A stretch of 64,000 nt of DNA from the NCBI RefSeq assembly GCF_002975275.1, contig NZ_PCOQ01000009.1, positions 62,001-126,000 of the forward strand. Reading direction: 5' to 3'. The translations under genes and the position numbers were made by a program. This DNA is from Achromobacter sp. MYb9 (GTDB lineage: Bacteria; Pseudomonadota; Gammaproteobacteria; Burkholderiales; Burkholderiaceae_B). The notes under the pieces were generated by a model. It worked only from the letters and a program-made list of their open reading frames with translations, had not been told where the DNA came from and did no database searches. Positions 47,072-55,245 of this stretch are shown one piece after another; the first letter of the stretch is position 1, and every line of letters begins with the position of its first letter.

Positions 47072-48772
47072 CTAGCCCGCGTGTTCAATCACCAGTTGCA
47101 CCGACACCATGCCGTTCCAGGTGTTTTGTTCCAGCCGGTAGGCGGCCTGGATGTGTTCGGGCAGCGACTGGTCGTGGCCGAACCAGATGGCGTCAAAGCG
47201 TTGGTGGCCGCGTTCCAGTGACAGCTTCAGGTGCTTTTCGCCGACCAGGCGCTGGTTGCGCACGGTGAACTCGTCCAGGAACAAGGGGGCGGCGAAGCCG
47301 GCGCCCCACACTTGCTGCTGCAGCATGCCCGCGACGTCGGCGTTGGCGTAGCCGGACTCCAGCGAGCCGTCGGTTTCGATGACGGGTTCGAAGGTGTCAC
47401 GCCCGGTCAGTTCGCGCACGGCGGCGTCGAACGCGGGGGCGAAGGCCGGGAAGTCCTCGCGGCCCAGGGTCAAGCCCGCCGCCATCGCGTGGCCGCCGAA
47501 CTTGCGGATCAGGTTGGGATGGCGCTTGGACACCAGGTCCAGGGCGTCGCGCAGGTGCACATCGGGGATTGAACGGCCGGAGCCGCGGATTTCGTCGTCG
47601 CCCGCTGGTGCGAAGGCCAGCGTGGGGCGCCAGAACTTTTCCTTCAGGCGCGAGGCCACGAGCCCCACCACGCCCTGGTGCCAGCCGGGGTCGAACACGC
47701 ACACCGTGGCGCCCGACGCGGCATTGGGTTCTTCCATGGCGGCCAGCGCTTGTTCGCGCATTTCGGCTTCGATGGTGCGGCGCTCGCGGTTGATGTTGTC
47801 GAGTTCACGCGCCATTTCCAGCGCCTGGGCTTCGTCATCGGTGGTCAGGCAGGCGATGCCCAGGCTCATGTCGGCCAGGCGGCCCGCCGCGTTGATGCGG
47901 GGCCCCAGCGCGAAGCCCAGATCGAAGCCGTTGGCGCTGCGGGGTTCGCGGCCGGCCACGGCGAACAGCGCGCGCAGGCCCGGTTGAAGCCGGCCGCTGC
48001 GCATGCGCTGCAGGCCTTGCGTAACCAGCAGGCGATTGTTGGCATCCAGCTTGACCACGTCGGCCACCGTGCCTAGCGCGACCAGGTCGGACAGCGTGTC
48101 CAGGCGCGGGCCGCCGTCGGCCGCGTAGACGCCGCGGCGGCGCAGCTCGGCGCGCAATGCCAGCATCATGTAGAAAATGACGCCCACGCCGGCCAGGTTC
48201 TTGGACGGAAAACCGCAGCCTGGCTGGTTGGGATTCACGATGGCCAGCGCGTCGGGCAGGGTGTCGCCCGGCAGGTGGTGGTCGGTGATGACGACGCCGA
48301 TGCCTGCCGCGTTGGCGGCGGCCACGCCGTCCACGCTGGCGATGCCGTTGTCGACCGTGATGATGATGTCGGGCTTGCCGCTGCGGTGGCGGACGGCCAG
48401 GTCGACCACGGCGGGCGACAGGCCATAGCCGGTTTCGAAGCGGTTGGGCACCAGGAAGTCGACGTCGGCGCCCATCGCGGACAAGGCGCGCAGGCCGACC
48501 GCGCAGGCGGTGGCGCCGTCGCAGTCATAGTCGGCCACGATCAGCATTTTCTTGCCGGATTGCAGGGCGTCGGCCAGCACGCCAGCGGCGTGCGCCGAGT
48601 GCGTCAGGCCCGCGGGCGGCAGCAGCGACGGCCAGGCCAGCTTGGTCTGGTCGGGGTGGCTGACGCCACGGGCGGCCCATAGACGGGCCAGCAGGGGATG
48701 GATGCCCGAGGCTTCCAGGACGCGGCAGGCATCCAGGTCAGCCGGGCGGATAGTCAAGCGGGGTGTGACCAC
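47072..48772 (-). CDS. recJ: Single-stranded-DNA exonuclease RecJ
   Basis: A 566-residue 5'-to-3' single-strand exonuclease of the DHH superfamily, used in recombination and mismatch repair. The metal-binding motifs VADYDCDGATA (DHH motif I), TVDNG and VITDHHLP are present in the N-terminal half, and a DHHA1-type GGHAMAAGL motif lies near residue 425. It overlaps the upstream RpfE-like gene by 19 bases. prfB lies 165 bases downstream. Confidence 0.96.
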   Translation of the reverse strand: MVTPRLTIRPADLDACRVLEASGIHPLLARLWAARGVSHPDQTKLAWPSLLPPAGLTHSAHAAGVLADALQSGKKMLIVADYDCDGATACAVGLRALSAMGADVDFLVPNRFETGYGLSPAVVDLAVRHRSGKPDIIITVDNGIASVDGVAAANAAGIGVVITDHHLPGDTLPDALAIVNPNQPGCGFPSKNLAGVGVIFYMMLALRAELRRRGVYAADGGPRLDTLSDLVALGTVADVVKLDANNRLLVTQGLQRMRSGRLQPGLRALFAVAGREPRSANGFDLGFALGPRINAAGRLADMSLGIACLTTDDEAQALEMARELDNINRERRTIEAEMREQALAAMEEPNAASGATVCVFDPGWHQGVVGLVASRLKEKFWRPTLAFAPAGDDEIRGSGRSIPDVHLRDALDLVSKRHPNLIRKFGGHAMAAGLTLGREDFPAFAPAFDAAVRELTGRDTFEPVIETDGSLESGYANADVAGMLQQQVWGAGFAAPLFLDEFTVRNQRLVGEKHLKLSLERGHQRFDAIWFGHDQSLPEHIQAAYRLEQNTWNGMVSVQLVIEHAG

Positions 48773-49698
48773 CAGGCGCTCCAGTTTTTCTTGGGGGGGG
48801 GCAGCAAGCCAAGCAGGCCCCCGCGCGGTTTCAGGGTAAGGGCGACCTGGCGGTCGTCGCCCAACAACAGCAGTTCAGCGGGCGTGTCGGGCACGCCTTT
48901 CTTGCCGGCCAACGGGCGCAGGTGCTGGGTATCCAGCTTGGCCAGCGCGTCCAGCCAGGCGGACCAGTCGCCGGTGCGCTGCGGGGTGTCCAGCTCGGTC
49001 AGTACGCGTTCGGGGCCGGCGGGCGCGATGGGCCAGGACGTGCCGCCGCCATACAGCCACAAGGCGTTGACGGGTGCCAGGCCGCGGGCGGCGCGCGCAT
49101 CGTTGACGGGATGCTCGTGCCACGCCATCTGTATTTCGTTCAGCAGCCGCCGCCAGGGGCGCGTTTCCGTATCCTGCCGCCACCATTCGTTCAGGCGTTG
49201 GCCGGCCACGACCAGCGGTGAAGCCGTGTGCGGACGCAAGCCGTCGGGCAGCCGCAGGCGCCACCGCTGCGGGGACAGGGCCTCTACGGAAAAACCGGTG
49301 CCTTCGAACAGCGGGCGCGCCGTGTCCAGCAGCGCGGCGGTTTCTTCGGGCAGCAGGTCCATCTGGGTGGGATCCAGCAGGTTGGCCTGGTCGGCGCCCA
49401 GCGCCAGATGGACCAATTCGGCCAGCCAGACGGCCTCGCCAGTGGGCGCGTGGCCGGCGGCCAGCAGCGGCCCCAGGCCGGCGCCTTGCAGCAGGCCGGG
49501 TTCGGGCGTGTAGCCCGCGCGGCGCAACTGCCAGGATTCGAAAGCGGTGCAGCCGTGGCCGCGCACGTCGAAGGCGGCGGGGCGCGCCGTGCCGGCCAGC
49601 AGCCAGCTGTGCAGCGTGGGTGCGCGTTCGGGCAAGAGCTTGGCAAGCTCGGCGGCAACGGGAAGGGCGGGCAGGGCGCCCGGAATGACGATCAGCAT
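48754..49698 (-). CDS. RpfE-like protein / phosphoglycerate-mutase-like, function uncertain
   Basis: A 314-residue soluble protein that opens MLIVIPGALP. It resembles proteins annotated either as RpfE type or as cofactor-independent phosphoglycerate-mutase-like; I place it there by memory and by its position next to recJ, as in Xanthomonas. Segments NALWLYGGGTSWP and LNEIQMAWHEHPVN are the most distinctive. The catalytic residues of a mutase are not evident. The start at 49698 avoids the long upstream frame, which is antisense to lolC. It ends inside recJ. Confidence 0.7.
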   Translation of the reverse strand: MLIVIPGALPALPVAAELAKLLPERAPTLHSWLLAGTARPAAFDVRGHGCTAFESWQLRRAGYTPEPGLLQGAGLGPLLAAGHAPTGEAVWLAELVHLALGADQANLLDPTQMDLLPEETAALLDTARPLFEGTGFSVEALSPQRWRLRLPDGLRPHTASPLVVAGQRLNEWWRQDTETRPWRRLLNEIQMAWHEHPVNDARAARGLAPVNALWLYGGGTSWPIAPAGPERVLTELDTPQRTGDWSAWLDALAKLDTQHLRPLAGKKGVPDTPAELLLLGDDRQVALTLKPRGGLLGLLPPPKKNWSAWWSHPA

Positions 49699-49827
49699 GG
49701 CGGGATTGTAGTCCGCGCGCGCCAGGGGAACTAAGCGGTGGTGGCGACTGCCATAGGTTGACACGGCTGGTCGTGGAACCGCACATCCGCGGCGCGATTT
49801 CCAGGCCGTTAATGCCATAATGCGCAC

Positions 49828-51108
49828 GTGCTGAAAATACCCTACGAACTCTGGATAGGCGCCCGCTATGCCGGGTTGGCCCGAATCCGCCAGCGACGCG
49901 GGCGCCGCGATCGCTTCATCTCTTTCATCGCCGCCAGCTCCATGGCGGGCATCGCGCTGGGCGTCGCCGCTCTGATCGTGGTGCTGTCCGTGATGAACGG
50001 GTTTCAAAAAGAAGTGCGCGACCGCATGTTGTCGGTGTTGCCGCACATTGAACTGTACATCCCGGGGGGCTTGCCCGAACGGGTGCTGGAGCAGTGGCGG
50101 CAGTTCGCTGACGCGGCCAAGCAGAACCCCGAAGTCAAGGCCGGCGCGCCCTTTGTGGCGGCGCAGGGCATGCTGGTGCGGGGGCAGGCGCTGCGGGGCG
50201 TGCAGGTGCGCGGCATTGATCCTGCCACTGAAGGCAACGTGTCCGACCTGCCGCGCCAGATGGTTTCGGGCAAGCTGGCCGACCTGAAGGCGGGCGGCTT
50301 TGGCGTGGTGCTGGGCAACGAACTGGCCGACGGCCTGGGCGTGAAGCTGGGCGATACGCTGCTGATGATGGCGCCGCAAGGCTCGATCAGTCCGGCGGGT
50401 TTCGCGCCGCGCATGCGCCAGTTCACGGTGGTGGGGGTGTTCTCGTCCGGGCACTATGAATACGATTCCTCGCTGGCGTTCGTCGACAACGAAGACGCCG
50501 CGCGCGTGTTCCGGGAAAGCGGCACGGCCGGCGTGCGTCTGCGCATCGCCGACATGCAGAAAGCGCCCGAAGTGGCCAGCGAACTGAAGAAAGTACTGCC
50601 GCCGTATGTGATGGCCAGCGACTGGTCGCGCAACAACCGCACCTGGTTTGCGGCCGTGCAGACCGAAAAACGCATGATGTTCCTGATCCTGGCGCTGATC
50701 GTGGCCGTGGCGGCGTTCAACCTGCTGTCGTCGCTGGTGATGGCCGTGAAGGACAAGCAGTCTGATATCGCCATCTTGCGCACGCTGGGCGCGGGCCCGG
50801 GCGAAGTGGCCCGCATCTTCCTGGTGCAGGGCGCGCTGATCGGCGTCATCGGCACCTTGCTGGGCGTAGCGGGCGGCATTGTCATTGCGTACAACGTGGA
50901 CGTGATCGTGCCCTTCATCGAACGTCTGCTGGGCGTGCATTTCCTGCCGCGCGAAGTCTATTTCATCAGCGCCTTGCCGTCCGACCCGCAAGTGGGCGAT
51001 ATCGTCACGATTGGCCTGACCTCCCTGGTGCTGTCGCTGCTGGCGACGCTGTATCCCAGCTGGCGCGCATCGCGCCTGCAACCCGCACAGGTGCTGCGCC
51101 ATGATTGA
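49828..51108 (+). CDS. lolC: Lipoprotein-releasing ABC transporter permease (LolC/LolE family)
   Basis: A 426-residue inner-membrane permease that frees outer-membrane lipoproteins and passes them to LolA. One N-terminal helix (ISFIAASSMAGIALGVAALIVVLSVMNGF), a large periplasmic domain and three C-terminal FtsX-type helices (FLILALIVAVAAFNLLSSLVM and others) are seen. The gene begins with GTG; CATAAT lies seven bases upstream, so the message may be nearly leaderless. lolD overlaps its end by eight bases, but no lolE follows, suggesting a LolF-type homodimer or a distant partner. Confidence 0.94.
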   Translation: MLKIPYELWIGARYAGLARIRQRRGRRDRFISFIAASSMAGIALGVAALIVVLSVMNGFQKEVRDRMLSVLPHIELYIPGGLPERVLEQWRQFADAAKQNPEVKAGAPFVAAQGMLVRGQALRGVQVRGIDPATEGNVSDLPRQMVSGKLADLKAGGFGVVLGNELADGLGVKLGDTLLMMAPQGSISPAGFAPRMRQFTVVGVFSSGHYEYDSSLAFVDNEDAARVFRESGTAGVRLRIADMQKAPEVASELKKVLPPYVMASDWSRNNRTWFAAVQTEKRMMFLILALIVAVAAFNLLSSLVMAVKDKQSDIAILRTLGAGPGEVARIFLVQGALIGVIGTLLGVAGGIVIAYNVDVIVPFIERLLGVHFLPREVYFISALPSDPQVGDIVTIGLTSLVLSLLATLYPSWRASRLQPAQVLRHD

Positions 51109-51805
51109 CGCCCCGAATCGTTCCTCTTCGACGCCAGCCTTGCAGGCCGAGAATATCGTCAAGGTCTACGACGAGGGCCCGGCCCGCATCGAAGTGCTCA
51201 GCAACGTCAGCCTGTCCGTGGCGCGCGGCGAAATGGTCGCCATCGTGGGCGCGTCGGGCTCGGGCAAGAGCACGTTGCTGCATATCCTGGGCCTGTTGGA
51301 TGTGCCGACCAGCGGTTCGGTGTCCGTCGATGGAAACCTGGCCGTCGGTTTGTCCGAAGCCAAGAAAAGCGCGGTGCGCAACAGCAGCCTGGGTTTCGTG
51401 TACCAGTTCCATCATCTGCTGGCCGAGTTTTCGGCGCTGGACAATGTGGCGATGCCGCTGATCGTGCGCCGTGAAAACCGCGACAAGGCCCGCGAGGCCG
51501 CGCGCGAGGTCCTGGCTTTGGTGGGCCTGGCCGCCCGTGAAGACCACTTCCCGGGGCAGTTGTCCGGCGGCGAACGCCAGCGGGTGGCGCTGGCGCGCGC
51601 GCTGGTGACGCGGCCGGTGTGCGTGCTGGCCGACGAACCCACGGGCAACCTGGATCGCAACACGGCGCACAAGATGTTCGAGCTGCTGACCCGCGTGAAC
51701 CAGGAGTCAGGCACGGCGTTCGCTATCGTGACGCATGACCCGGAACTGGCCGCTCGTGCCGACCGCCAATTGCTGATGGAAAACGGCCGGCTGGTATCGG
51801 GATAA
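51101..51805 (+). CDS. lolD: Lipoprotein-releasing system ATPase LolD
   Basis: A 234-residue ABC ATPase that powers lipoprotein release. Walker A is GASGSGKST, the signature is LSGGERQR and Walker B is VLADEPTGNLD. LolD-specific QFHHLLAEFSALDN follows the Q-loop. It overlaps lolC by eight bases and is followed 40 bases later by a TatD-family gene. Confidence 0.96.
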   Translation: MIDAPNRSSSTPALQAENIVKVYDEGPARIEVLSNVSLSVARGEMVAIVGASGSGKSTLLHILGLLDVPTSGSVSVDGNLAVGLSEAKKSAVRNSSLGFVYQFHHLLAEFSALDNVAMPLIVRRENRDKAREAAREVLALVGLAAREDHFPGQLSGGERQRVALARALVTRPVCVLADEPTGNLDRNTAHKMFELLTRVNQESGTAFAIVTHDPELAARADRQLLMENGRLVSG

Positions 51806-51845
51806 GGCGATACGAGGGGATAATTCCGACAAGGAGGCCACGCCC

Positions 51846-52664
51846 ATGCTGATCGACACCCACTGCCATCTGGATGCCGCCGAATTCGATACCGACCGCC
51901 AGCAGGTGGCCGACCACGCCTGCGGGGCCGGCGTCCAATCCATCGTAATTCCGGCCATCGAGCGTGCCAATTTTCCGATCGTCCGGGACCTGGCCGGCCA
52001 GATCGCCGGCGGTGCGTATGCGCTGGGCATCCATCCCCTGTTTGTGCAGCGCGCCGACGATTCCGACCTGGACGTGCTGCGCGACACCATCAAGCAGTCG
52101 CTAGGCGACCCACGATTTGTCGCCATCGGCGAGATCGGCCTGGACTTTTTCGTGCCCGAGATCTCGTCGGGCGAACCCCGTGAACGCCAGGAACGCTTCT
52201 ACGCCGCGCAGTTGGACATGGCCGAGGAGTTCCGCTTGCCGGTGTTGTTGCATGTGCGCCGGTCGCAAGACATTCTGCTGAAGTATCTGCGCCGCCATGG
52301 CCGTATCGGCGGCATCGCGCACGCCTTTAACGGTAGCGCGCAGCAGGCCCAGGCCTTCATCGATCATGGTTTTGCGTTAGGGCTGGGCGGGGCCATGACC
52401 TACGAGCGCGCCTTGCAGATCCGCCGGCACGCCGTGGACGTGGACTTGGCGCATCTGGTGCTGGAGACGGATGCGCCCGATATCCCGCCGGCCTGGCTGC
52501 ATCCGCCTCACCGCCGTAATCGGCCCGGGGAACTGGCCCGCATCGCCGGGGTGCTGGCCGAATTGCGCGGCATTTCGCCCGCGCAGGTGGCGCAGGCCAC
52601 CACCGCCAACGCCATGCGCGTGCTGCCGCGACTGCCGGCCGCCATTCTGGCCGACGCCGACTGA
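51846..52664 (+). CDS. TatD family metal-dependent hydrolase
   Basis: A 272-residue TIM-barrel hydrolase, probably a DNase. The metal ligands are in DTHCHLD at the N-terminus, GEIGLDFF in the middle and ETDAPDIPP near the C-terminus. AAGGAGG precedes the ATG. The genes upstream (lolC, lolD) are unrelated in role; co-transcription is likely as the spacing is 40 bases. The exact substrate of this paralogue is not known. Confidence 0.93.
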   Translation: MLIDTHCHLDAAEFDTDRQQVADHACGAGVQSIVIPAIERANFPIVRDLAGQIAGGAYALGIHPLFVQRADDSDLDVLRDTIKQSLGDPRFVAIGEIGLDFFVPEISSGEPRERQERFYAAQLDMAEEFRLPVLLHVRRSQDILLKYLRRHGRIGGIAHAFNGSAQQAQAFIDHGFALGLGGAMTYERALQIRRHAVDVDLAHLVLETDAPDIPPAWLHPPHRRNRPGELARIAGVLAELRGISPAQVAQATTANAMRVLPRLPAAILADAD

Positions 52665-52928
52665 CTTCCGTCCCCCGATGTAGGCGACGCGATGACGGCA
52701 GTTGTCGTGTGGATGCCTCATATTTCCAAGCGACTACGGCCCGACCAAGACCGGTACCAGCGCGCCGACGGCCAATGCCAATTGGAGCAATTCATACCGC
52801 GAGGTGCTGGAAGGCCGTCGCCTGTGGGCGTCGGCGAACATCACCTTCTGATCGCGCGGAAGCCCCGGCTGTTGCCGGGCAGCGTCGCCAGGGCCCCGTC
52901 GCGTGCGGGGCCTGTTGCATTCAGGACG
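52665..52928. other. Non-coding interval between tatD-like gene and sensor kinase
   Basis: 264 bases without a convincing gene; a short open frame at 52692-52946 overlaps the kinase stop and looks like noise. A stable stem, GGCCCCG/CGGGGCC with a seven-base loop at 52892-52912, lies 17 bases past the kinase stop and may end both convergent transcripts, though it lacks a T run. Confidence 0.5.
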
Positions 52929-54320
52929 CTAGACGAGAAGCGGTAGTTCCATGCGCACGCTAAGGCCCTGCGGCGAGACATTGCGGGCCGAAATCCGGCC
53001 CTTGTGCGCCGCGATCGCCGCTTGCGCGATGGACAAGCCCAGGCCGGCGCCCGAGCCCGGCGCCTTCGAGCCGGAGGCAGTTCGGAAGAAGGGCTCAAAC
53101 AGGGATTCCAGATCGGCGGGCGGCACGCCGGGGCCGCGGTCCTCGATTTCCAGGCAGGCGTCGCGCGCGCCGACCAACAGGCGTACCCGGATCGCGCTGT
53201 GCGCGGGCGCGAATCGCACGGCGTTGCGCAGTACGTTTTCGATGGCGCTGGCCAGGCTGTCGCGATCACCGGTCACCGGCACCGGGGCCGGGCTGTCCCA
53301 AAGAATGCGCACCTGGTGTTCGCCCGCTTCGTACCGGGCGTCGTCCACGACGGCGGACACGACACCGGCCAGGTCCAGCGCGTCGCTGGGCTCGGGCTGG
53401 GCGCCCAGGCGGGCCAGGCGCAACGTATTGCCGACCAGCGTGTCCAGGCGCTCGCATTCGCGTTCGATGCGGTCCAACTGCATGTCCTGGCGCTCGTCCT
53501 TGCGCCGCGCCAGTTCGGCGGCCAGGCGCAGCCGGGCAAGCGGCGAACGCAATTCGTGCGCGATGTTATGCAGCAGTTGCTCGCGGGTGTCCACCAATGC
53601 CTTCAACCGGTCAGCCATGGCGTTGAAGTCGCGCGCCAACAGGCCAAGTTCGTCCTTGCGTCCGGCCAGCTTGGGGGGCGTCTGCGCATCCAGGCGCCCG
53701 GCGGCCAGCGCGTGCGTGGCCTGGCGTAGCTGCGTCAGCGGCGCGGTGACGTGGCGGGTGAGCGCCCAGCACAACGGCGCGGTGACCGCCAACGCGAAAA
53801 GCAGTAGCGCCAGCGCCACGGGCGAGAGGCCCAGCACTTCCCAATGCGACGAATCAAAAGGCAGGAACAGCATCAGCAGTTGGGAACCGTCGGGCAGATC
53901 GAGCCGCTGCGGCTGCCACCAGGAAACGCGCTCGCCAGCGGGGTCGGGCTGCAGGTAGTCCGCTTGCGTCGACCGATCGGTGGCCGCCCGGTAGGCGGCA
54001 AGCCAGTCGTGCGTGCGGGCGGGCAGGGTCCGGCCCAGGATTTCCGTGTCGCGGGCGTCCAGCACGTAGATCTTCAGCGCCGAGTAGCGTCGATCCATGG
54101 CTTCAACCCAGCGTTCCAGGCCCTTCATGCCGTGATTGCGGGCGACTTGCCGGGCGTCGTGGGTGAGGCTGGCCGGATTCAGGCCGTCCAGCGAGTTGAT
54201 GCGATACCAGGCGACCGTCGCGGTGAACAGCATGCCGCACACCAGGATGATGGCCATGGCGCCCCAGAAGGTCAGGAACGCGCGCCAGAAGAGCGACCGG
54301 GTGGGTAGCAGCCAGGGCAT
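52929..54320 (-). CDS. Sensor histidine kinase (CpxA/RstB-like)
   Basis: A 463-residue membrane sensor. A transmembrane helix lies near residues 10-35, a periplasmic domain follows to about 160, then a second helix (PVALALLLFALAVTAPLCW), a HAMP domain and the catalytic core. The phosphorylated histidine is in HNIAHELRSPLARL; N-box ENVLRNAVRFAP, G1 DRGPGVP and G2 GAGLGLSIA are intact. It overlaps the response-regulator gene by a few bases. The signal may be envelope-related, by analogy with CpxA. Confidence 0.94.
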   Translation of the reverse strand: MPWLLPTRSLFWRAFLTFWGAMAIILVCGMLFTATVAWYRINSLDGLNPASLTHDARQVARNHGMKGLERWVEAMDRRYSALKIYVLDARDTEILGRTLPARTHDWLAAYRAATDRSTQADYLQPDPAGERVSWWQPQRLDLPDGSQLLMLFLPFDSSHWEVLGLSPVALALLLFALAVTAPLCWALTRHVTAPLTQLRQATHALAAGRLDAQTPPKLAGRKDELGLLARDFNAMADRLKALVDTREQLLHNIAHELRSPLARLRLAAELARRKDERQDMQLDRIERECERLDTLVGNTLRLARLGAQPEPSDALDLAGVVSAVVDDARYEAGEHQVRILWDSPAPVPVTGDRDSLASAIENVLRNAVRFAPAHSAIRVRLLVGARDACLEIEDRGPGVPPADLESLFEPFFRTASGSKAPGSGAGLGLSIAQAAIAAHKGRISARNVSPQGLSVRMELPLLV

Positions 54321-55033
54321 CAGGCCGCGCCCGCCAGCACATAGCCCAGCCCGCGCAGGTTGCGGATCGACAGCGTATCGCCGGACGTGCCCAGGCGCAG
54401 CTTCTTGCGCAGTGTGCTGATGTGGGTGTCGATGCTGCGGTCGTAACGTTCCGGCCGGCGTCCCAACGCATACATGCCGATCTGTTCGCGGGCGACCACT
54501 TGCCCGGGGGCGCGCATCAACAGTTCCAGGATGCGCTGTTCGGCCCCCGTCAGCAGAACGTCTTCACCGTCCAGCCGGACCCGGCCGCTGGCGGGGTCCA
54601 GCGTCAATGCGCCCAGCGTCAGGCTTGGCGTAGTGGCTTCCGGCACTTCTTCAAAGCGCCGCAGCACCGCGGTGATGCGGGCCTTGAGTTCGCGGGGGCT
54701 GAAGGGTTTGGCCAGGTAGTCGTCGGCGCCGAATTCCAGCCCCAGCACGCGGTCGGTCTCGCCGCCGTGGGCGGTGAACATGATGACCGGGCGGCGCGAG
54801 CGCCGGCGGTAATGCTTAAGCAGGTCCAGCCCGCTGCCGTCCGGCAGCATCAGGTCAAGCAGCACCAGGTCGTAATCGTGTTGCGCCAGCAGGGCAAGGC
54901 CGTGGGCGCCCGTATGGGCCAGCGTAAGCAGGCTGTGATTCGGTTCGAGGTATTCGCGCAGCATCTGTGCAAGCTCGACGTCGTCGTCGATCAGCAGGAT
55001 GCGGTGCGCGACCGCTGAGTGAGTAAAAGGCAT
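54320..55033 (-). CDS. OmpR-family response regulator (CpxR-like)
   Basis: A 237-residue regulator. The receiver domain has the acidic pair IDDD near residue 16, the phosphorylated aspartate in LVLLDLMLPDGSG and the lysine in YLAKPFSPRELKAR. The C-terminal winged helix (VVAREQIGMYALGRRPERYDRSIDTHISTLRKKL) binds DNA. It is co-transcribed with the histidine kinase and divergent from the siderophore-receptor gene; whether it controls that operon is unknown. Confidence 0.95.
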   Translation of the reverse strand: MPFTHSAVAHRILLIDDDVELAQMLREYLEPNHSLLTLAHTGAHGLALLAQHDYDLVLLDLMLPDGSGLDLLKHYRRRSRRPVIMFTAHGGETDRVLGLEFGADDYLAKPFSPRELKARITAVLRRFEEVPEATTPSLTLGALTLDPASGRVRLDGEDVLLTGAEQRILELLMRAPGQVVAREQIGMYALGRRPERYDRSIDTHISTLRKKLRLGTSGDTLSIRNLRGLGYVLAGAA

Positions 55034-55157
55034 CCGTATTGAGTGTCCAGCACCCGGTAGTCTGGCGCATCGCCATGCCGCCGAGTGTCAAGAAGTGCGA
55101 AGAAGATAAAAGTTGTGGAAAGGCGTTTGCCCGCCTCCAACAGCCTCAATTCTAATA

Positions 55158-55172
55158 TGAGAATAGTTTTCA
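55158..55172. promoter_or_regulatory. Fur box upstream of siderophore operon
   Basis: TGAGAATAGTTTTCA matches the 7-1-7 Fur consensus TGATAATNATTATCA at 11 of 14 defined positions. It lies 74 bases before the receptor start in an AT-rich patch. Repression by Fe2+-Fur is inferred. Confidence 0.72.
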
Positions 55173-55245
55173 TTAAGAAATAAGAGGCGGACTTAGTGTC
55201 GCACACAGGGTGCGCCGCGGGTCCGGTACGGGAGAAAGCGGAATC

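Noticed and set aside
49699-51162. A long upstream extension of the RpfE-like gene running antisense to lolC
   Set aside because: It covers lolC completely; the conserved start MLIVIPGALP is at 49698.
52692-52946. A short plus-strand frame of 84 codons between tatD-like and kinase genes
   Set aside because: No ribosome-binding site, no protein-like composition, and it overlaps the kinase stop codon and a hairpin.
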